64,000 bases of DNA from Bergeyella_A cardium (GTDB taxonomy: Bacteria; Bacteroidota; Bacteroidia; Flavobacteriales; Weeksellaceae): the NCBI RefSeq assembly GCF_030012605.2, contig NZ_CP114055.2; one strand, written 5' to 3'. The position numbers were made by a program, and so were the translations under genes. The notes below the pieces were generated by a model. It was not told the origin of the DNA and ran no database searches. It saw nothing but the letters and a program-made list of their open reading frames with translations. Positions 44,196-53,329 of the stretch are shown in pieces. Numbering within the stretch: the first letter of the stretch is position 1; each line of letters opens with the position of its first letter.

Positions 44196-45752
44196 TTAAT
44201 TAGAATAACTGAAAAGTTCTTCTTTCTTGCTGTTGTAGAGCCTAAATTCTAAGTATTTGAACGAGTCTCTCGGAATGATGGATACCCATTTTTTGTATTT
44301 TAAAAACCAATCTACTCGTGTACTTTTTACACCTTTTGTAAGATAGGCTTCTACAAAGGGATGTACATGGAGAAAGAGTTTCCCTCTCTCGGTTTGGATG
44401 ATGTTTTTTATACTCTCTTCTATTCGCTCTATAATGACAATAGGTGCTATAATCTCCCCACCTGCATTTGGATTTTCTTCCTGTGTTTTAATATTAATCT
44501 CTGGGCGCACTCTTTGTCTGGTCATTTGTATGAGCCCGAATTTACTTGGTGGGAGTATTTTATGCTTCGCCTTGTCCCGCTTCATCTCTTCGCGGAAGTG
44601 GTCGTAGAGCTGTCTTCGTTGTTCGGGGAGGGGCATATCTATAAAATCAATCACAATAATGCCTCCCATATCTCTGAGTCTTAGCTGGCGTGCGATTTCT
44701 GTAGCCGCTATTTTATTTACAGTGAGGGCATGTTCCCTATTAGTAGTGCCAGAGACTACATTGTGCCCAGAGTTCACATCGATTACATGGAGGGCTTCTG
44801 TGTGTTCAATAACCAAATAGGCTCCTTTGGAACCAGGGATGTTTACATGCTTCCCAAAGCTCTGCTTGAGCTGCTTCTCTACATTGTAATACTCCGTGAG
44901 GGGAATATGAGAGTCATAAAACTGAACGATGTTTTTCCTTTCAGGAGCAATGACTTCCAGATAATTTTTCATATCATCAACCATTTTTTCATCATCGCAA
45001 ATGATATTTACGAAATCTTGGTTGAAGTTGTCCCTCAAGATAGACGATGCTAAATCATCTTCACTAAGGACTTTTGATGGTACTTTATGCCTTTGTATGT
45101 TTTTAAATACATTTTCCCACTTGGAGATGAGTGAGTACATATCATTATGGAGGTCAGCAGCTTTCTTATTTTCTGCTACGGTTCTGATGATTACTCCGAA
45201 GCCTTCGGGTTTAATACTCTCGATTAAAGTTCTGAGCCTGTGTTTCTCCTCAGAGTTCTTGATTTTTTTTGATATTGAGATTTTATCATCAAAAGGGATG
45301 AGTACCATAAATCTGCCTGTAATGGAGATTTGAGTAGAAATCCGTGGACCTTTGGTAGAAATAGGTTCTTTGGTAATTTGAAGGAGGACGATATCGTCTT
45401 TTGAAAGGACTTTGTCTACCGTACCGTGTTTGTCTATTTCTTTTTGGATTTCAAAGTTTTTAAGGCTGGAAGTGTTTTGCCTTTTAGAAAAAATATCGTT
45501 GATATACTTTTTAAAGCTCAAATAATCAGGTCCCAAATCCTGATAATGCAAGAAAGCATCTTTTTCGTATCCTATATTGACGAAAGCCGAATTGAGGTTC
45601 GGTGCCAATTTCCTTATCCTTCCCAGAAATAAATCTCCTACTACGAACTTATTTTTGCCCTGCTCTTCGTGTAGTTCAAAGAGTCTACCATCTTCTAGTA
45701 GGGCTATTTTTGTGTGTCCGTCTTCGTGAGATACGATGAGTTCTTTTTTCAT
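44196..45752 (-). CDS. rng: Ribonuclease E/G family endoribonuclease
   Basis: The 518-residue protein matches RNase G. Residues about 35-120 contain the S1 domain, with an insertion (GRIRKLAPNLNSAFVNIGYEKDAFLHYQDLG). The catalytic aspartates are in LHVIDVNSGHNVV and IIVIDFIDMP, and a C-terminal segment follows without the long RNase E scaffold. It is expected to process rRNA precursors and start mRNA decay. It lies downstream of the 29-residue basic protein and HU. Confidence 0.93.
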   Translation of the reverse strand: MKKELIVSHEDGHTKIALLEDGRLFELHEEQGKNKFVVGDLFLGRIRKLAPNLNSAFVNIGYEKDAFLHYQDLGPDYLSFKKYINDIFSKRQNTSSLKNFEIQKEIDKHGTVDKVLSKDDIVLLQITKEPISTKGPRISTQISITGRFMVLIPFDDKISISKKIKNSEEKHRLRTLIESIKPEGFGVIIRTVAENKKAADLHNDMYSLISKWENVFKNIQRHKVPSKVLSEDDLASSILRDNFNQDFVNIICDDEKMVDDMKNYLEVIAPERKNIVQFYDSHIPLTEYYNVEKQLKQSFGKHVNIPGSKGAYLVIEHTEALHVIDVNSGHNVVSGTTNREHALTVNKIAATEIARQLRLRDMGGIIVIDFIDMPLPEQRRQLYDHFREEMKRDKAKHKILPPSKFGLIQMTRQRVRPEINIKTQEENPNAGGEIIAPIVIIERIEESIKNIIQTERGKLFLHVHPFVEAYLTKGVKSTRVDWFLKYKKWVSIIPRDSFKYLEFRLYNSKKEELFSYSN

Positions 45753-45843
45753 CTTACTTACTGGAAATTAAAAATTATACATAAATAAATATAGTCAATG
45801 ATAAAATTATCATTAACTATATTATGCTATCAAATAAAGAGCA

Positions 45844-45933
45844 CTATTTTTTCTTGTGTCTGTTAGCTCTTCTTCTTTTTTTTCTTTTGTGCGTCGCTAC
45901 CTTGTGTCTTTTTCTTTTCTTTCCGCTTGGCAT
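45844..45933 (-). CDS. 29-residue highly basic protein (AURKAIP1/COX24-like)
   Basis: Too short for standard ORF calling. The minus strand encodes MPSGKKRKRHKVATHKRK followed by a basic tail and TAG; 20 of 29 residues are K, R or H. This matches the small Bacteroidota proteins annotated with an AURKAIP1/COX24 domain, related to mitochondrial mS38 and actinobacterial bS22, both small-subunit ribosomal proteins. A ribosomal role is therefore likely but inferred. It starts 39 nt after the HU stop and ends 91 nt before rng. Confidence 0.72.
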   Translation of the reverse strand: MPSGKKRKRHKVATHKRKKRRRANRHKKK

Positions 45934-45972
45934 AATTTACAATTATTTATTATTAATACTCAGTTAACTCAA

Positions 45973-46263
45973 TTACTTCACAGGGACTTTTGTTTTTACT
46001 TTCTCTACAAATGTTTTCGCTGGTTTGAAAGCTGGAATGTTGTGCGCCGGGATTTCAATCGCTATGTTTTTAGAGATATTTCTACCTGTTTTAGCTGCTC
46101 TGGTCTTTACGATGAAAGAACCGAAACCTCTTAGGTACACATTGTTTCCATTATATAGAGAAGCTCTGATTTCTTGCATAAACGCTTCAACTATTCTCTG
46201 TGTTTCGTTTTTTTCAGTCCCCAATTTGCTTGAAATTGCGGCTACTAATTCTGCCTTTGTCAT
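45973..46263 (-). CDS. HU family DNA-binding protein
   Basis: The 96-residue protein has the HU/IHF fold: MTKAELVAAISSKLGTEKNETQRIVEAFM (helices), then NVYLRGFGSFIVKTRAAKTGRN with the DNA-binding arm and the proline at HNIPAFKPAKTF. It has a slightly longer basic C-terminus than HU of E. coli. It compacts and bends DNA. It has its own TATATTTG box and is divergent from mutY with a 47-nt gap. Confidence 0.93.
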   Translation of the reverse strand: MTKAELVAAISSKLGTEKNETQRIVEAFMQEIRASLYNGNNVYLRGFGSFIVKTRAAKTGRNISKNIAIEIPAHNIPAFKPAKTFVEKVKTKVPVK

Positions 46264-46292
46264 TTCCTAATTTTATTTTTAATTTTGGACTG

Positions 46293-46300
46293 CAAATATA
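46293..46300 (-). promoter_or_regulatory. HU gene -7 box
   Basis: TATATTTG on the minus strand, 30 nt before the start codon, in the 47-nt gap to mutY. Confidence 0.6.
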
Positions 46301-46310
46301 ATATTTATTT

Positions 46311-47363
46311 TTGGAAACATACAAACAAAACCCTGATTTTCTTAACATTGGTAGGAAGCTATTAGATTGGTACTCGGTTTATGGTAGAGATTTGCCTTTC
46401 AGGAAAACGAAAAACCCTTATAAAATCTGGATTTGCGAGGTTGTTTTTCAGCAAACAAGAATCGCTCAGGGAATGTCTCATTACCTTAATTTTATCGAAA
46501 GATTCCCAGATATAAAAAGCCTTGCCGATGCTTCTACTGATGATGTCTTGCTCCACTGGAAGGGGCTTGGGTATTATTCCAGAGCGATGAATATCCACAA
46601 AGCAGCAAAGCAAATCGTAGAGGAGTTTAATGGCGAATTTCCTTCAGAGTACCGAGATATACTCAAACTTAAAGGTATTGGGAAGTATACCGCAGCGGCA
46701 GTTTCCAGTATTTGCTTCGGGGGGGATTATCCTGCCATAGATGGTAACTTTTACCGAGTGATTTCTCGTCTTTTTGCTGATGATTATGATATTTCTAAGT
46801 CCACCGCCTTTCAGTATTTCTCAGAAATATCAATGAAAATTATCCCTGAAAACCGTATGGGAGATTTTAACCAAGCGATGATGGATCTCGGTTCAGAGAT
46901 TTGCAAGCCTAAGAATCCTGTGTGTATTATTTGCCCTGTGAATGAGGATTGCTTGGCATTCTCTACTGGAAAAACGAATCTGTTTCCCGTAAAAAATAAA
47001 AAAACAGAGGTTAAAGACTTGTCCTTAACCTATTATTTTGTGTCGTTTGAGGATAAATTCCTTATTCGCAGGAGGGGAACTGACTTTATCTGGAAAAATC
47101 TCTATGAATTTCCCGTTTCTGTGCCAGAGGCTTGGGAGCAGTATATCGCTAAGCACACAAATGTGAAGCATAAACTCACCCATAGAAACTTAAATATAGA
47201 TATATACACCGTAAATCTGCCTCATCAAAATCTTTTTGAGGACTTTGCCAGCGAGGGTGATTTTATTATTTCCTCTTTTGAGGAGTCTCAGAGCAAGTCT
47301 TTCCCAAAACCATTAGAAAACTATATAAAACACAGCGCAGTTGGTGAGGCATCTTTCCATTGA
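46311..47363 (+). CDS. mutY: A/G-specific adenine DNA glycosylase
   Basis: The 350-residue protein excises adenine opposite 8-oxoguanine. The helix-hairpin-helix LKLKGIGKYTAAAVSSICFG leads into the catalytic aspartate (AIDGNFYRV). The iron-sulfur ligands are intact: C-x6-C-x2-C-x5-C in ICKPKNPVCIICPVNEDC. The C-terminal 110 residues form the NUDIX-like 8-oxoG-reading domain. Conserved family residues begin close to the frame's start, and no upstream ATG exists; the TTG at 46311 is the only reasonable start. A terminator follows directly. Confidence 0.92.
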   Translation: METYKQNPDFLNIGRKLLDWYSVYGRDLPFRKTKNPYKIWICEVVFQQTRIAQGMSHYLNFIERFPDIKSLADASTDDVLLHWKGLGYYSRAMNIHKAAKQIVEEFNGEFPSEYRDILKLKGIGKYTAAAVSSICFGGDYPAIDGNFYRVISRLFADDYDISKSTAFQYFSEISMKIIPENRMGDFNQAMMDLGSEICKPKNPVCIICPVNEDCLAFSTGKTNLFPVKNKKTEVKDLSLTYYFVSFEDKFLIRRRGTDFIWKNLYEFPVSVPEAWEQYIAKHTNVKHKLTHRNLNIDIYTVNLPHQNLFEDFASEGDFIISSFEESQSKSFPKPLENYIKHSAVGEASFH

Positions 47364-47387
47364 GGGAGCTATTGAGCTCCCTTTTTA
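47363..47387 (+). terminator. mutY terminator
   Basis: AGGGAGCT, loop ATTG, AGCTCCCT, then TTTTTA; it overlaps the last base of the stop codon. Confidence 0.8.
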
Positions 47388-47422
47388 TCAGGAAAGTATA
47401 ATTTCTTTCTATGATGCGCACT

Positions 47423-47752
47423 CTACAGTTGCTTAATAGCAGATTTGAGTGCAAATTCTTCAGCGATGCCTCTCATCCAGATTGCGGTGTCTTCTTCATT
47501 GGTTGCTCTTTCGTAGGTATCTGCAAGGGAGAGAAGTATTTGATGATAGAAGCGTTTCATATGCTCTACCTGCATATCTTTTGTCCAGAGGTCAAGGCGT
47601 AGGGCTTCCATTTTTTCATCGTCCCATACGGAAATCATTGCTGCTTTTGTTGGTTGCTTGTCTATTCCCCCATCTTGTGCGTACCAAGCCATCTTTTCAG
47701 GGATGTGGTTCTCGTCAAGCTCTACTTCTACGGTAATATTCGTTTTTCTCAT
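47423..47752 (-). CDS. gldC: Gliding motility protein GldC
   Basis: The 109-residue protein matches GldC (ITVEVELDENHIPEKMAWYAQDGG, then WDDEKMEALRLDLWTKDM and the helical MKRFYHQILLSLADTYERAT). GldC is a small cytosolic protein needed for full gliding and T9SS-linked functions in Flavobacterium johnsoniae. It lies 30 nt after gldB, in the known order gldB-gldC. Its presence does not prove gliding, as many non-gliding relatives keep it. Confidence 0.92.
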   Translation of the reverse strand: MRKTNITVEVELDENHIPEKMAWYAQDGGIDKQPTKAAMISVWDDEKMEALRLDLWTKDMQVEHMKRFYHQILLSLADTYERATNEEDTAIWMRGIAEEFALKSAIKQL

Positions 47753-47782
47753 TATATCTCTTTTTTAAAATTCACTTATTTT

Positions 47783-48763
47783 CTATTTTCCATTATACTT
47801 GGATTCTTTAAATATCTCTTCGCCTTTTATTTTCAGGAAATCTTGAAGGCTGATGTCAGGTTTTGCCTTTAAAAAAGCTCTGCATATTTCCCAACCGATA
47901 AATGTGCCTACTTGTGGTGAGGACTCATTATCTATCTCGGTATAGAATTTTGAAAATGGTGCAGGGGCTATAAACCTCTCGCTGAGTCTTTGGTCATCAC
48001 TGAAAACCAAGTCGTTTTCCACAAAGAAGTTCCAGATATTATTTTCATAGGTAGAGCACCAGTCGTATTGCTCCTGCGTATAATTCATTTTCAGGTAATC
48101 GGGCTCATTGGGTAAGAAGGCATCTTGTAGCGTCAGGAGCTTTCCTTCATAAATCATCCTGCTGATGAATGTCCTGTCGTTTGGCGAATAAGGCACAAAA
48201 TACTCCGCAAAAGCATACGAAATTTTTGAGAGCAGATTACTTGGGTTCATAGACTTCTGGAAGTAGAGTTCTAATCCTTTGTAGTGAGCATTATCTTTAC
48301 CCATAAAGCCTGATATATCTATAAAGAGCAGGTTTTCAGCAGGGATGTAAGCTATCGGGTTTGTAGCGCTTTGCAGAGCCGATGAATACAAAAATACCTT
48401 TGGCTGTTTAAAGTCTGGGAAATAATATTTTATATGGCTAAAAAGCCCCGCAAGGTCTTTGGACAGCTTTTGAATATTGAGTTTGGATATTGCATCTTCA
48501 TAGATTTTTGCTTCTTCTTTATCTTGCCTTCGTTCTTCATACTCAGCATCGGGTACTGTCCCTTGAAACCAAGGATATTTCTTCTTAAACTCTTCTAATG
48601 GAATCTCGGTATTATAGTATTCCTTAGATATATCTATAATTTCCACTTTTGCTGAGGGTTCTTTTATTTCTACTTGCCAGCGGTTTGCTTCTTCCTTTTT
48701 GCAGGAGACTGCTAGGGTACTAAGAGCAAGGGAAATCAATATAATTCGCTGAAAATTCATCAT
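47783..48763 (-). CDS. gldB: Gliding motility lipoprotein GldB
   Basis: The 326-residue lipoprotein has a signal ending in LSTLAVSC (cysteine 21) followed by KKEEAN. The GldB pattern is visible in PWFQGTVPDAEYEERRQDKEEAKIY and in the region with NPIAYIPAENLLFIDIS, and it ends in LQDFLKIKGEEIFKESKYN. In F. johnsoniae GldB is required for gliding; the exact role is open. The start could be either of two adjacent ATG codons (MMNFQR). It has a TATTTTTG box 24 nt upstream. Confidence 0.9.
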   Translation of the reverse strand: MMNFQRIILISLALSTLAVSCKKEEANRWQVEIKEPSAKVEIIDISKEYYNTEIPLEEFKKKYPWFQGTVPDAEYEERRQDKEEAKIYEDAISKLNIQKLSKDLAGLFSHIKYYFPDFKQPKVFLYSSALQSATNPIAYIPAENLLFIDISGFMGKDNAHYKGLELYFQKSMNPSNLLSKISYAFAEYFVPYSPNDRTFISRMIYEGKLLTLQDAFLPNEPDYLKMNYTQEQYDWCSTYENNIWNFFVENDLVFSDDQRLSERFIAPAPFSKFYTEIDNESSPQVGTFIGWEICRAFLKAKPDISLQDFLKIKGEEIFKESKYNGK

Positions 48764-48786
48764 TCTTAAAATCCAAAATAGGCTGG

Positions 48787-48794
48787 CAAAAATA
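48787..48794 (-). promoter_or_regulatory. gldB -7 box
   Basis: TATTTTTG on the minus strand, 24 nt before the gldB start. Confidence 0.55.
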
Positions 48795-48809
48795 GTATTT
48801 TTCGGTTTA

Positions 48810-51038
48810 TCAGAGTTTGAATTCTAATTTTAGATTAAAGAACCTCCCTGTGAGCCTTACGGGTACGGCATAGATGCTGTTAGAATTCACATCAGAAATC
48901 CATTGGTTGGCTACGGTATTGTTGATATTAAATGCATTAAATATCTGCACCCCAAGGCTCAGCTCCTTAAAGTGATTCCAAAATCTATTCTTTGCTTTAA
49001 AGTCTTTTTGGTCTATAAATACTTTTGTAAGGCCTATATCCACTCTCTTGTATGCGGGCAGGGTTCTCTGGTAGCTGTAGGCAGAGGTGTAGTCGGGCTG
49101 TCCATCGGTGTTGAGTTGTACTGGTGTTCCTGTGGGCAGTCCGCTGGCATAGACTAATGTCAGGCTTACTTTCATACTTGGGAATTTCGGCATATAATCT
49201 TGGTAAAACATAGAGAATCTGAATCTCTGGTCGGTGGGTCTGGGGATATAGCCTTTGTTGTTGATATTCTCGAATACCCTTGCGTAGCTTGCAGAGATAA
49301 ATGAATCTACTCCAGGCACAAATTGCCCGAATAGCCTTGCATCTATACCATAAGAATAGCCTTTTGCATTGTTTTCTCCACCGTATCGGGTGCGTACATT
49401 GTCTATATAATAAGGTATAAGCCTGTCCATTTTCTTATAATAGACTTCGGTTGTGAGTTTAAAGGGGCGGCTGGCCATACTGAATTCATAATCATTCCCC
49501 AGTATGAGCTGATAAGACCTTTGTGCTTTTATTTTCTCGTTAAAATCTCCACTAAGGTTCTTTATTTCCTTGTAGAAAGGTGCCTGATAATACACTCCTC
49601 CTGCCAGTCTGAAAAGAATATCGCTTTCCCAGTCTGGTTTCAGTGCCAGCTGGATTCTCGGGCTTATGAGTGTCTCTTTATTAAAGCTCCATTGCTGTGC
49701 TCTTACCCCTGCATTGATGAATACTTTATTCTCTCCCCAGAAGAATTTATGAGAGAGCTGTGCGTATGCTGATATTCTGCTTGGGCTTACTTTATTATTT
49801 CCCCAGATGTGGTAATTCATTTTCAGTGGGTCGCCGTTCAGCACTCCTGGTATTGTACTACTCGGTGGGGTAGAGTAGCCTTGATAATCTACAAACCGCC
49901 ATTCATTGGTAAGGTCTTGTATCTCCTCTTTCTCGTATTTGATGCCTGTTTCTATATCGGTATTTACGCTTGGTGAGAATCTCGCTCTTAGCTGGGAGCC
50001 AAAAGTCCTTACGAAAAGGTCGTTTCTCGCGTGTTCTATTTGTCCACCGAGGTCGTAGTTCGGTATAGGGATTCCTGTATTTGGGTCAAAGGTCTGTATT
50101 TTATAGCCAGATGAGATATGGTAATACTCTCGCTCTCTGTTTTGGTAGGCAAAGTTATCGAGGATGATATTCCACTTTTTGTGGGGTTTATAGTTAAGGG
50201 AGAGTACTCCCATCATATTCCTGTATTCATCTTTTTCTTTTCCAGAATATCCTATTGAGACCTGTATGGGTTGGTATATTGTCCCAAATTCCACTGTCTT
50301 TTGTCTGGGAATCATCTCATATTTATTTTGAGAGTAGAATCCGAGGAAGGAAAGCCTTATTTTATCGCTGATATCATAGTTAATATAGCCTTGCAGGTCG
50401 GCATATTGAGGGTTAAAGTCAGTATCTTCATTCAGAGTGTTGAGGACAAGATTGGTATTCCTGTACCTTGCCGAAACTATTGCCGATAGCTTTTTGTTCT
50501 TCGTAGCAAGTGCTGTCGTTAGTCTTCCTCCGATGAGGCTTGCCTCTCCGCTGAGCTCATTTTTCGTTGGTTGGCGGTAGTAGATATTAAGTGCAGAAGA
50601 CATTTTATCTCCATATTTCGCTTCAAAACCTCCTGCCGAGAAGCTCACCACATCTACCATATCAGGGTTAATGATACTCATCCCTTCCTGCTGAGAATTT
50701 CTTATCAAAAAAGGGCGATAAATCTCTATATCATTAATGTAAATCAAGTTTTCATCATAATTCCCTCCTCTTACCATATATTGAGACGAGAGTTCGGTGT
50801 TAGAGTTCACACTTGGGTGGGTTTTCAGTATTCCTTCCACTCCTCCCGATAGCGTAGATACTGCTTTTACATCGCTTGCAGATACTTTTACAGCGGTCAG
50901 GTCTGTTGGTTTCGTAAATCTCGTTTTCTTTTGGAATACCACTTCCTTTATCCTTTTTTCTCTAATCTCCGTAGAGTCTTTTTGTGCAAGGCAAAACAGC
51001 GGCACTAAGGCTATAATAAATCCAGATACTTTTCTCAT
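48810..51038 (-). CDS. TonB-dependent receptor
   Basis: The 742-residue protein has a signal peptide (GFIIALVPLFCLAQ), a short linker, and a plug domain (residues about 45-165, SASDVKAVSTLSGGVEGILKTHPSV, SQYMVRGGNYDENLIYINDIEIYRP). A 22-strand barrel follows, ending in LTGRFFNLKLEFKL. The carboxypeptidase-like N-terminal domain common in SusC relatives is absent and no SusD partner is adjacent, so glycan uptake is not indicated. The substrate may be a siderophore, metal complex or vitamin; the sequence does not decide. Confidence 0.92.
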   Translation of the reverse strand: MRKVSGFIIALVPLFCLAQKDSTEIREKRIKEVVFQKKTRFTKPTDLTAVKVSASDVKAVSTLSGGVEGILKTHPSVNSNTELSSQYMVRGGNYDENLIYINDIEIYRPFLIRNSQQEGMSIINPDMVDVVSFSAGGFEAKYGDKMSSALNIYYRQPTKNELSGEASLIGGRLTTALATKNKKLSAIVSARYRNTNLVLNTLNEDTDFNPQYADLQGYINYDISDKIRLSFLGFYSQNKYEMIPRQKTVEFGTIYQPIQVSIGYSGKEKDEYRNMMGVLSLNYKPHKKWNIILDNFAYQNREREYYHISSGYKIQTFDPNTGIPIPNYDLGGQIEHARNDLFVRTFGSQLRARFSPSVNTDIETGIKYEKEEIQDLTNEWRFVDYQGYSTPPSSTIPGVLNGDPLKMNYHIWGNNKVSPSRISAYAQLSHKFFWGENKVFINAGVRAQQWSFNKETLISPRIQLALKPDWESDILFRLAGGVYYQAPFYKEIKNLSGDFNEKIKAQRSYQLILGNDYEFSMASRPFKLTTEVYYKKMDRLIPYYIDNVRTRYGGENNAKGYSYGIDARLFGQFVPGVDSFISASYARVFENINNKGYIPRPTDQRFRFSMFYQDYMPKFPSMKVSLTLVYASGLPTGTPVQLNTDGQPDYTSAYSYQRTLPAYKRVDIGLTKVFIDQKDFKAKNRFWNHFKELSLGVQIFNAFNINNTVANQWISDVNSNSIYAVPVRLTGRFFNLKLEFKL

Positions 51039-51075
51039 TGTCTTTGGGGTAAATATACTCCTTTTTTAGTGGAGA

Positions 51076-51083
51076 CAAATATA
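51076..51083 (-). promoter_or_regulatory. TonB-dependent receptor gene -7 box
   Basis: TATATTTG on the minus strand, 38 nt before the start codon. Confidence 0.55.
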
Positions 51084-51181
51084 AACAAATACCCCACAGA
51101 TAGAAAATTTATCACACCGAGCTTTGCTCCTTTCATTTTTTTGGCATAATACTCGCTAATACCCGTTCAAATTTTAATAAA

Positions 51182-51958
51182 ATGAAAAAGTCCTTTATAC
51201 TTTTATTTGCGTGTGTATCTTTTTTAGGCTTTTCTCAGGAAATCGGTTCTGCGGGTAAGCTCTTTAAAAACGAAAACCGATCCTCCGAACGCATCGAGCT
51301 AATGCCAAAAGAAAATTACAGATGGTCTATGCCGTACGACTATGGCTATGCCGAAGTCTTCGTAAGAATCCCCGAAGTCGGCAGGTTTACCGTAAGCGTC
51401 GGCGATCAGCAGATTACCAATTCCAATGGCGTTTTTCGGTTTTTCGACCTCTCCGCTCGCCCTCAGCAGCTCACCATCTCCTATTCCGGCATCGTCCTCT
51501 ACCAAGTAAGCCTTCGCCCGAGAAATAATCACCGTATGGTCTTCGATTTCTTCTCCCGAAAAGGCCTCTTCCTGCTCGAAGACCTCGATTTAAGAACCGC
51601 CAACCAAGGGTATTATGGCAGCCAGTGGAATGATTTCTGGAACGGATACTACGGCGGTATCGGTATGATGAGAAAATCCGAATTTGAGCAGTTTTTCACC
51701 CTCTACAAAAAAGAAATGTTCGATAGAGAAAAGCTCAAATTCTTCCAAATGCAGCGCGATGTTACTTCCTTCACTACCGACCAAATCGCTATGCTAATGT
51801 CCGACCTCTCCTTTGATGATTCCAAGCTCACCCTCGCCAAAGAGGCTTACGCTCTCGTTGCCGATCCGCAGAATTACTACAAGCTCCGCGAGACTTTCTC
51901 CTTCGAGAGTGGCAAAGAGCGCTTCACCCATTTCCTCACCCAAATTCGCAAAAGATAG
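51182..51958 (+). CDS. DUF4476 domain exported protein
   Basis: The 258-residue protein has a signal peptide (ILLFACVSFLGFSQ), a beta-sandwich-like part (about 35-130) and a C-terminal DUF4476 region (FTTDQIAMLMSDLSFDDSKLTLAKEAYALVADP then YKLRETFSFESGKERF). DUF4476 has no known activity. Base composition is richer in GC than the surroundings, with CTC, CCG and GCC codons, as also seen in kdsA and the POT gene. It is divergent from the TonB-dependent receptor gene. Confidence 0.82.
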   Translation: MKKSFILLFACVSFLGFSQEIGSAGKLFKNENRSSERIELMPKENYRWSMPYDYGYAEVFVRIPEVGRFTVSVGDQQITNSNGVFRFFDLSARPQQLTISYSGIVLYQVSLRPRNNHRMVFDFFSRKGLFLLEDLDLRTANQGYYGSQWNDFWNGYYGGIGMMRKSEFEQFFTLYKKEMFDREKLKFFQMQRDVTSFTTDQIAMLMSDLSFDDSKLTLAKEAYALVADPQNYYKLRETFSFESGKERFTHFLTQIRKR

Positions 51959-52007
51959 TCCCTAATTTCAAGGCTCATAATTGCAGATTTTATATATTCA
52001 ATCCGCT

Positions 52008-52040
52008 AGTCCTGCACTTAAATCAGTGTGGGGCTTTTAT
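52008..52040 (+). terminator. Terminator after DUF4476 gene
   Basis: AGTCCTGCACT pairs with AGTGTGGGGCT (three G-U pairs) around TAAATC; a T run follows. Confidence 0.6.
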
Positions 52041-52516
52041 TTAAACTTGCTGATTGAGAAATCTCTAAACAGTTCTTCTTGGCTTTCTTCAAAGGAATAA
52101 AAATCTATAGAGAATCAGATAGGAAGCAAGAGAGGGTTATAATATGCTAAACACTATGATGATAAGTATGGAAAGCCAGTAATCTATTAAGAATAGGGAT
52201 ACTGAGCAGGTTCTATCTAGTCGCTGGCATAGCTCTTAAAGACAATCGTCAGCTCCTCGAGTCCCTCGGTAAGCTCGTCAAGAGCTAAAACATAATCCAT
52301 TTTAATTATCATAAACCTTATTTTAACCAAAGCATAAAGGCATTCCACCTACCGGAATGCCTTTATCTCTATTGCATATCTATCATTTATCCTTTTCTTA
52401 TCAATAATTCCCCTCGTGCAATTAGCTTTTAGCAATTTTCTACCCTTTCCTACATAAACCCAACCAATATTCCCCCTCGAGCTAGAAGCTAAAAGCCAAA
52501 AGCCATCAGCCAACTG
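52041..52516. other. Intergenic region without recognised gene
   Basis: This 476-nt part of the gap before kdsA has no recognised gene. It includes a 27-codon minus-strand frame (52217-52300), a 12-bp hairpin TAAAGGCATTCC/GGAATGCCTTTA (52335-52365) without a proper T run, and a tract of GCTAAAAGCC words at 52485-52512. Confidence 0.6.
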
Positions 52517-53329
52517 CTATGCGCTTATCGCTTCTCGTATCCGCACAAGCTTTTCGAGCAGTGGCTCGAGCAAATCGAGCTTCAGCATATTCGCTCCATC
52601 TGATTTCGCTACGGATGGCTCAGGGTGGGTTTCTATAAAGAGGCCATCTACACCTACTGCTACTCCTGCTTTGGCTATTGTTTCTATCAGCTCAGGCTTT
52701 CCACCCGTTATCCCACTGGATTGGTTGGGCTGCTGTAGAGAATGCGTTATGTCAAGTATCGTTGGCGCATAGTTTTGCATCACTGGAATCCCACGGAAAT
52801 CCACAATAAGGTCGGTATAACCGAATGAGTTCCCCCGCTCAATAATTCCTACCTTGTTATTACCAGAATCTTTCACTTTTTGTACGGCAAACTGCATTGC
52901 TTCTGGCGAAAGGAACTGCCCCTTTTTCAGTGTAACGGTTTTCCCTGTCTTTGCTGCTGCTGCCACAAGGTCTGTCTGCCTCACGAGAAAGGCTGGTATC
53001 TGTAGCACATCCACATACTTCGCTGCCAGTTCAGCATTGGCCACCTCGTGTATGTCTGTCGTCGTCGGCAGGTCATATTTATCCCCGATTCGTCTGATAA
53101 TCTCCAGCGCCCTCTCATCCCCTATGCCCGTAAAAGAGTCTATCCTTGAGCGGTTTGCCTTTTTAAATGAGCCCTTAAAGATATACGGTATTTTGTACCG
53201 GTTCGAGAGCTCCAGCACCCGCTCTGCAATCTCAAAAGCTGTCTCTTCATTCTCGATCGCACAAGGTCCCGCTATCAGGAAGAAGTTCCTCGAGTCCGTG
53301 TGCTTCATTTTATCCACTGTTAATAGCAT
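52517..53329 (-). CDS. kdsA: 3-deoxy-8-phosphooctulonate (KDO 8-P) synthase
   Basis: The 270-residue enzyme joins PEP and arabinose 5-phosphate for the LPS inner core. Landmarks are FLIAGPCAIEN, FKGSFKKANRSRIDSF, TTDIHE, LVRQTDLVAAAAKTGKTV and ETHPEPSVAKSDG. The cysteine in AGPCAIE is that of the metal-dependent class (as in Aquifex), rather than the metal-free E. coli class. A start seven codons downstream (MKHTDSRNF) is also possible. It stands alone between two repeat-rich gaps and indicates an LPS-bearing envelope. Confidence 0.95.
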   Translation of the reverse strand: MLLTVDKMKHTDSRNFFLIAGPCAIENEETAFEIAERVLELSNRYKIPYIFKGSFKKANRSRIDSFTGIGDERALEIIRRIGDKYDLPTTTDIHEVANAELAAKYVDVLQIPAFLVRQTDLVAAAAKTGKTVTLKKGQFLSPEAMQFAVQKVKDSGNNKVGIIERGNSFGYTDLIVDFRGIPVMQNYAPTILDITHSLQQPNQSSGITGGKPELIETIAKAGVAVGVDGLFIETHPEPSVAKSDGANMLKLDLLEPLLEKLVRIREAISA

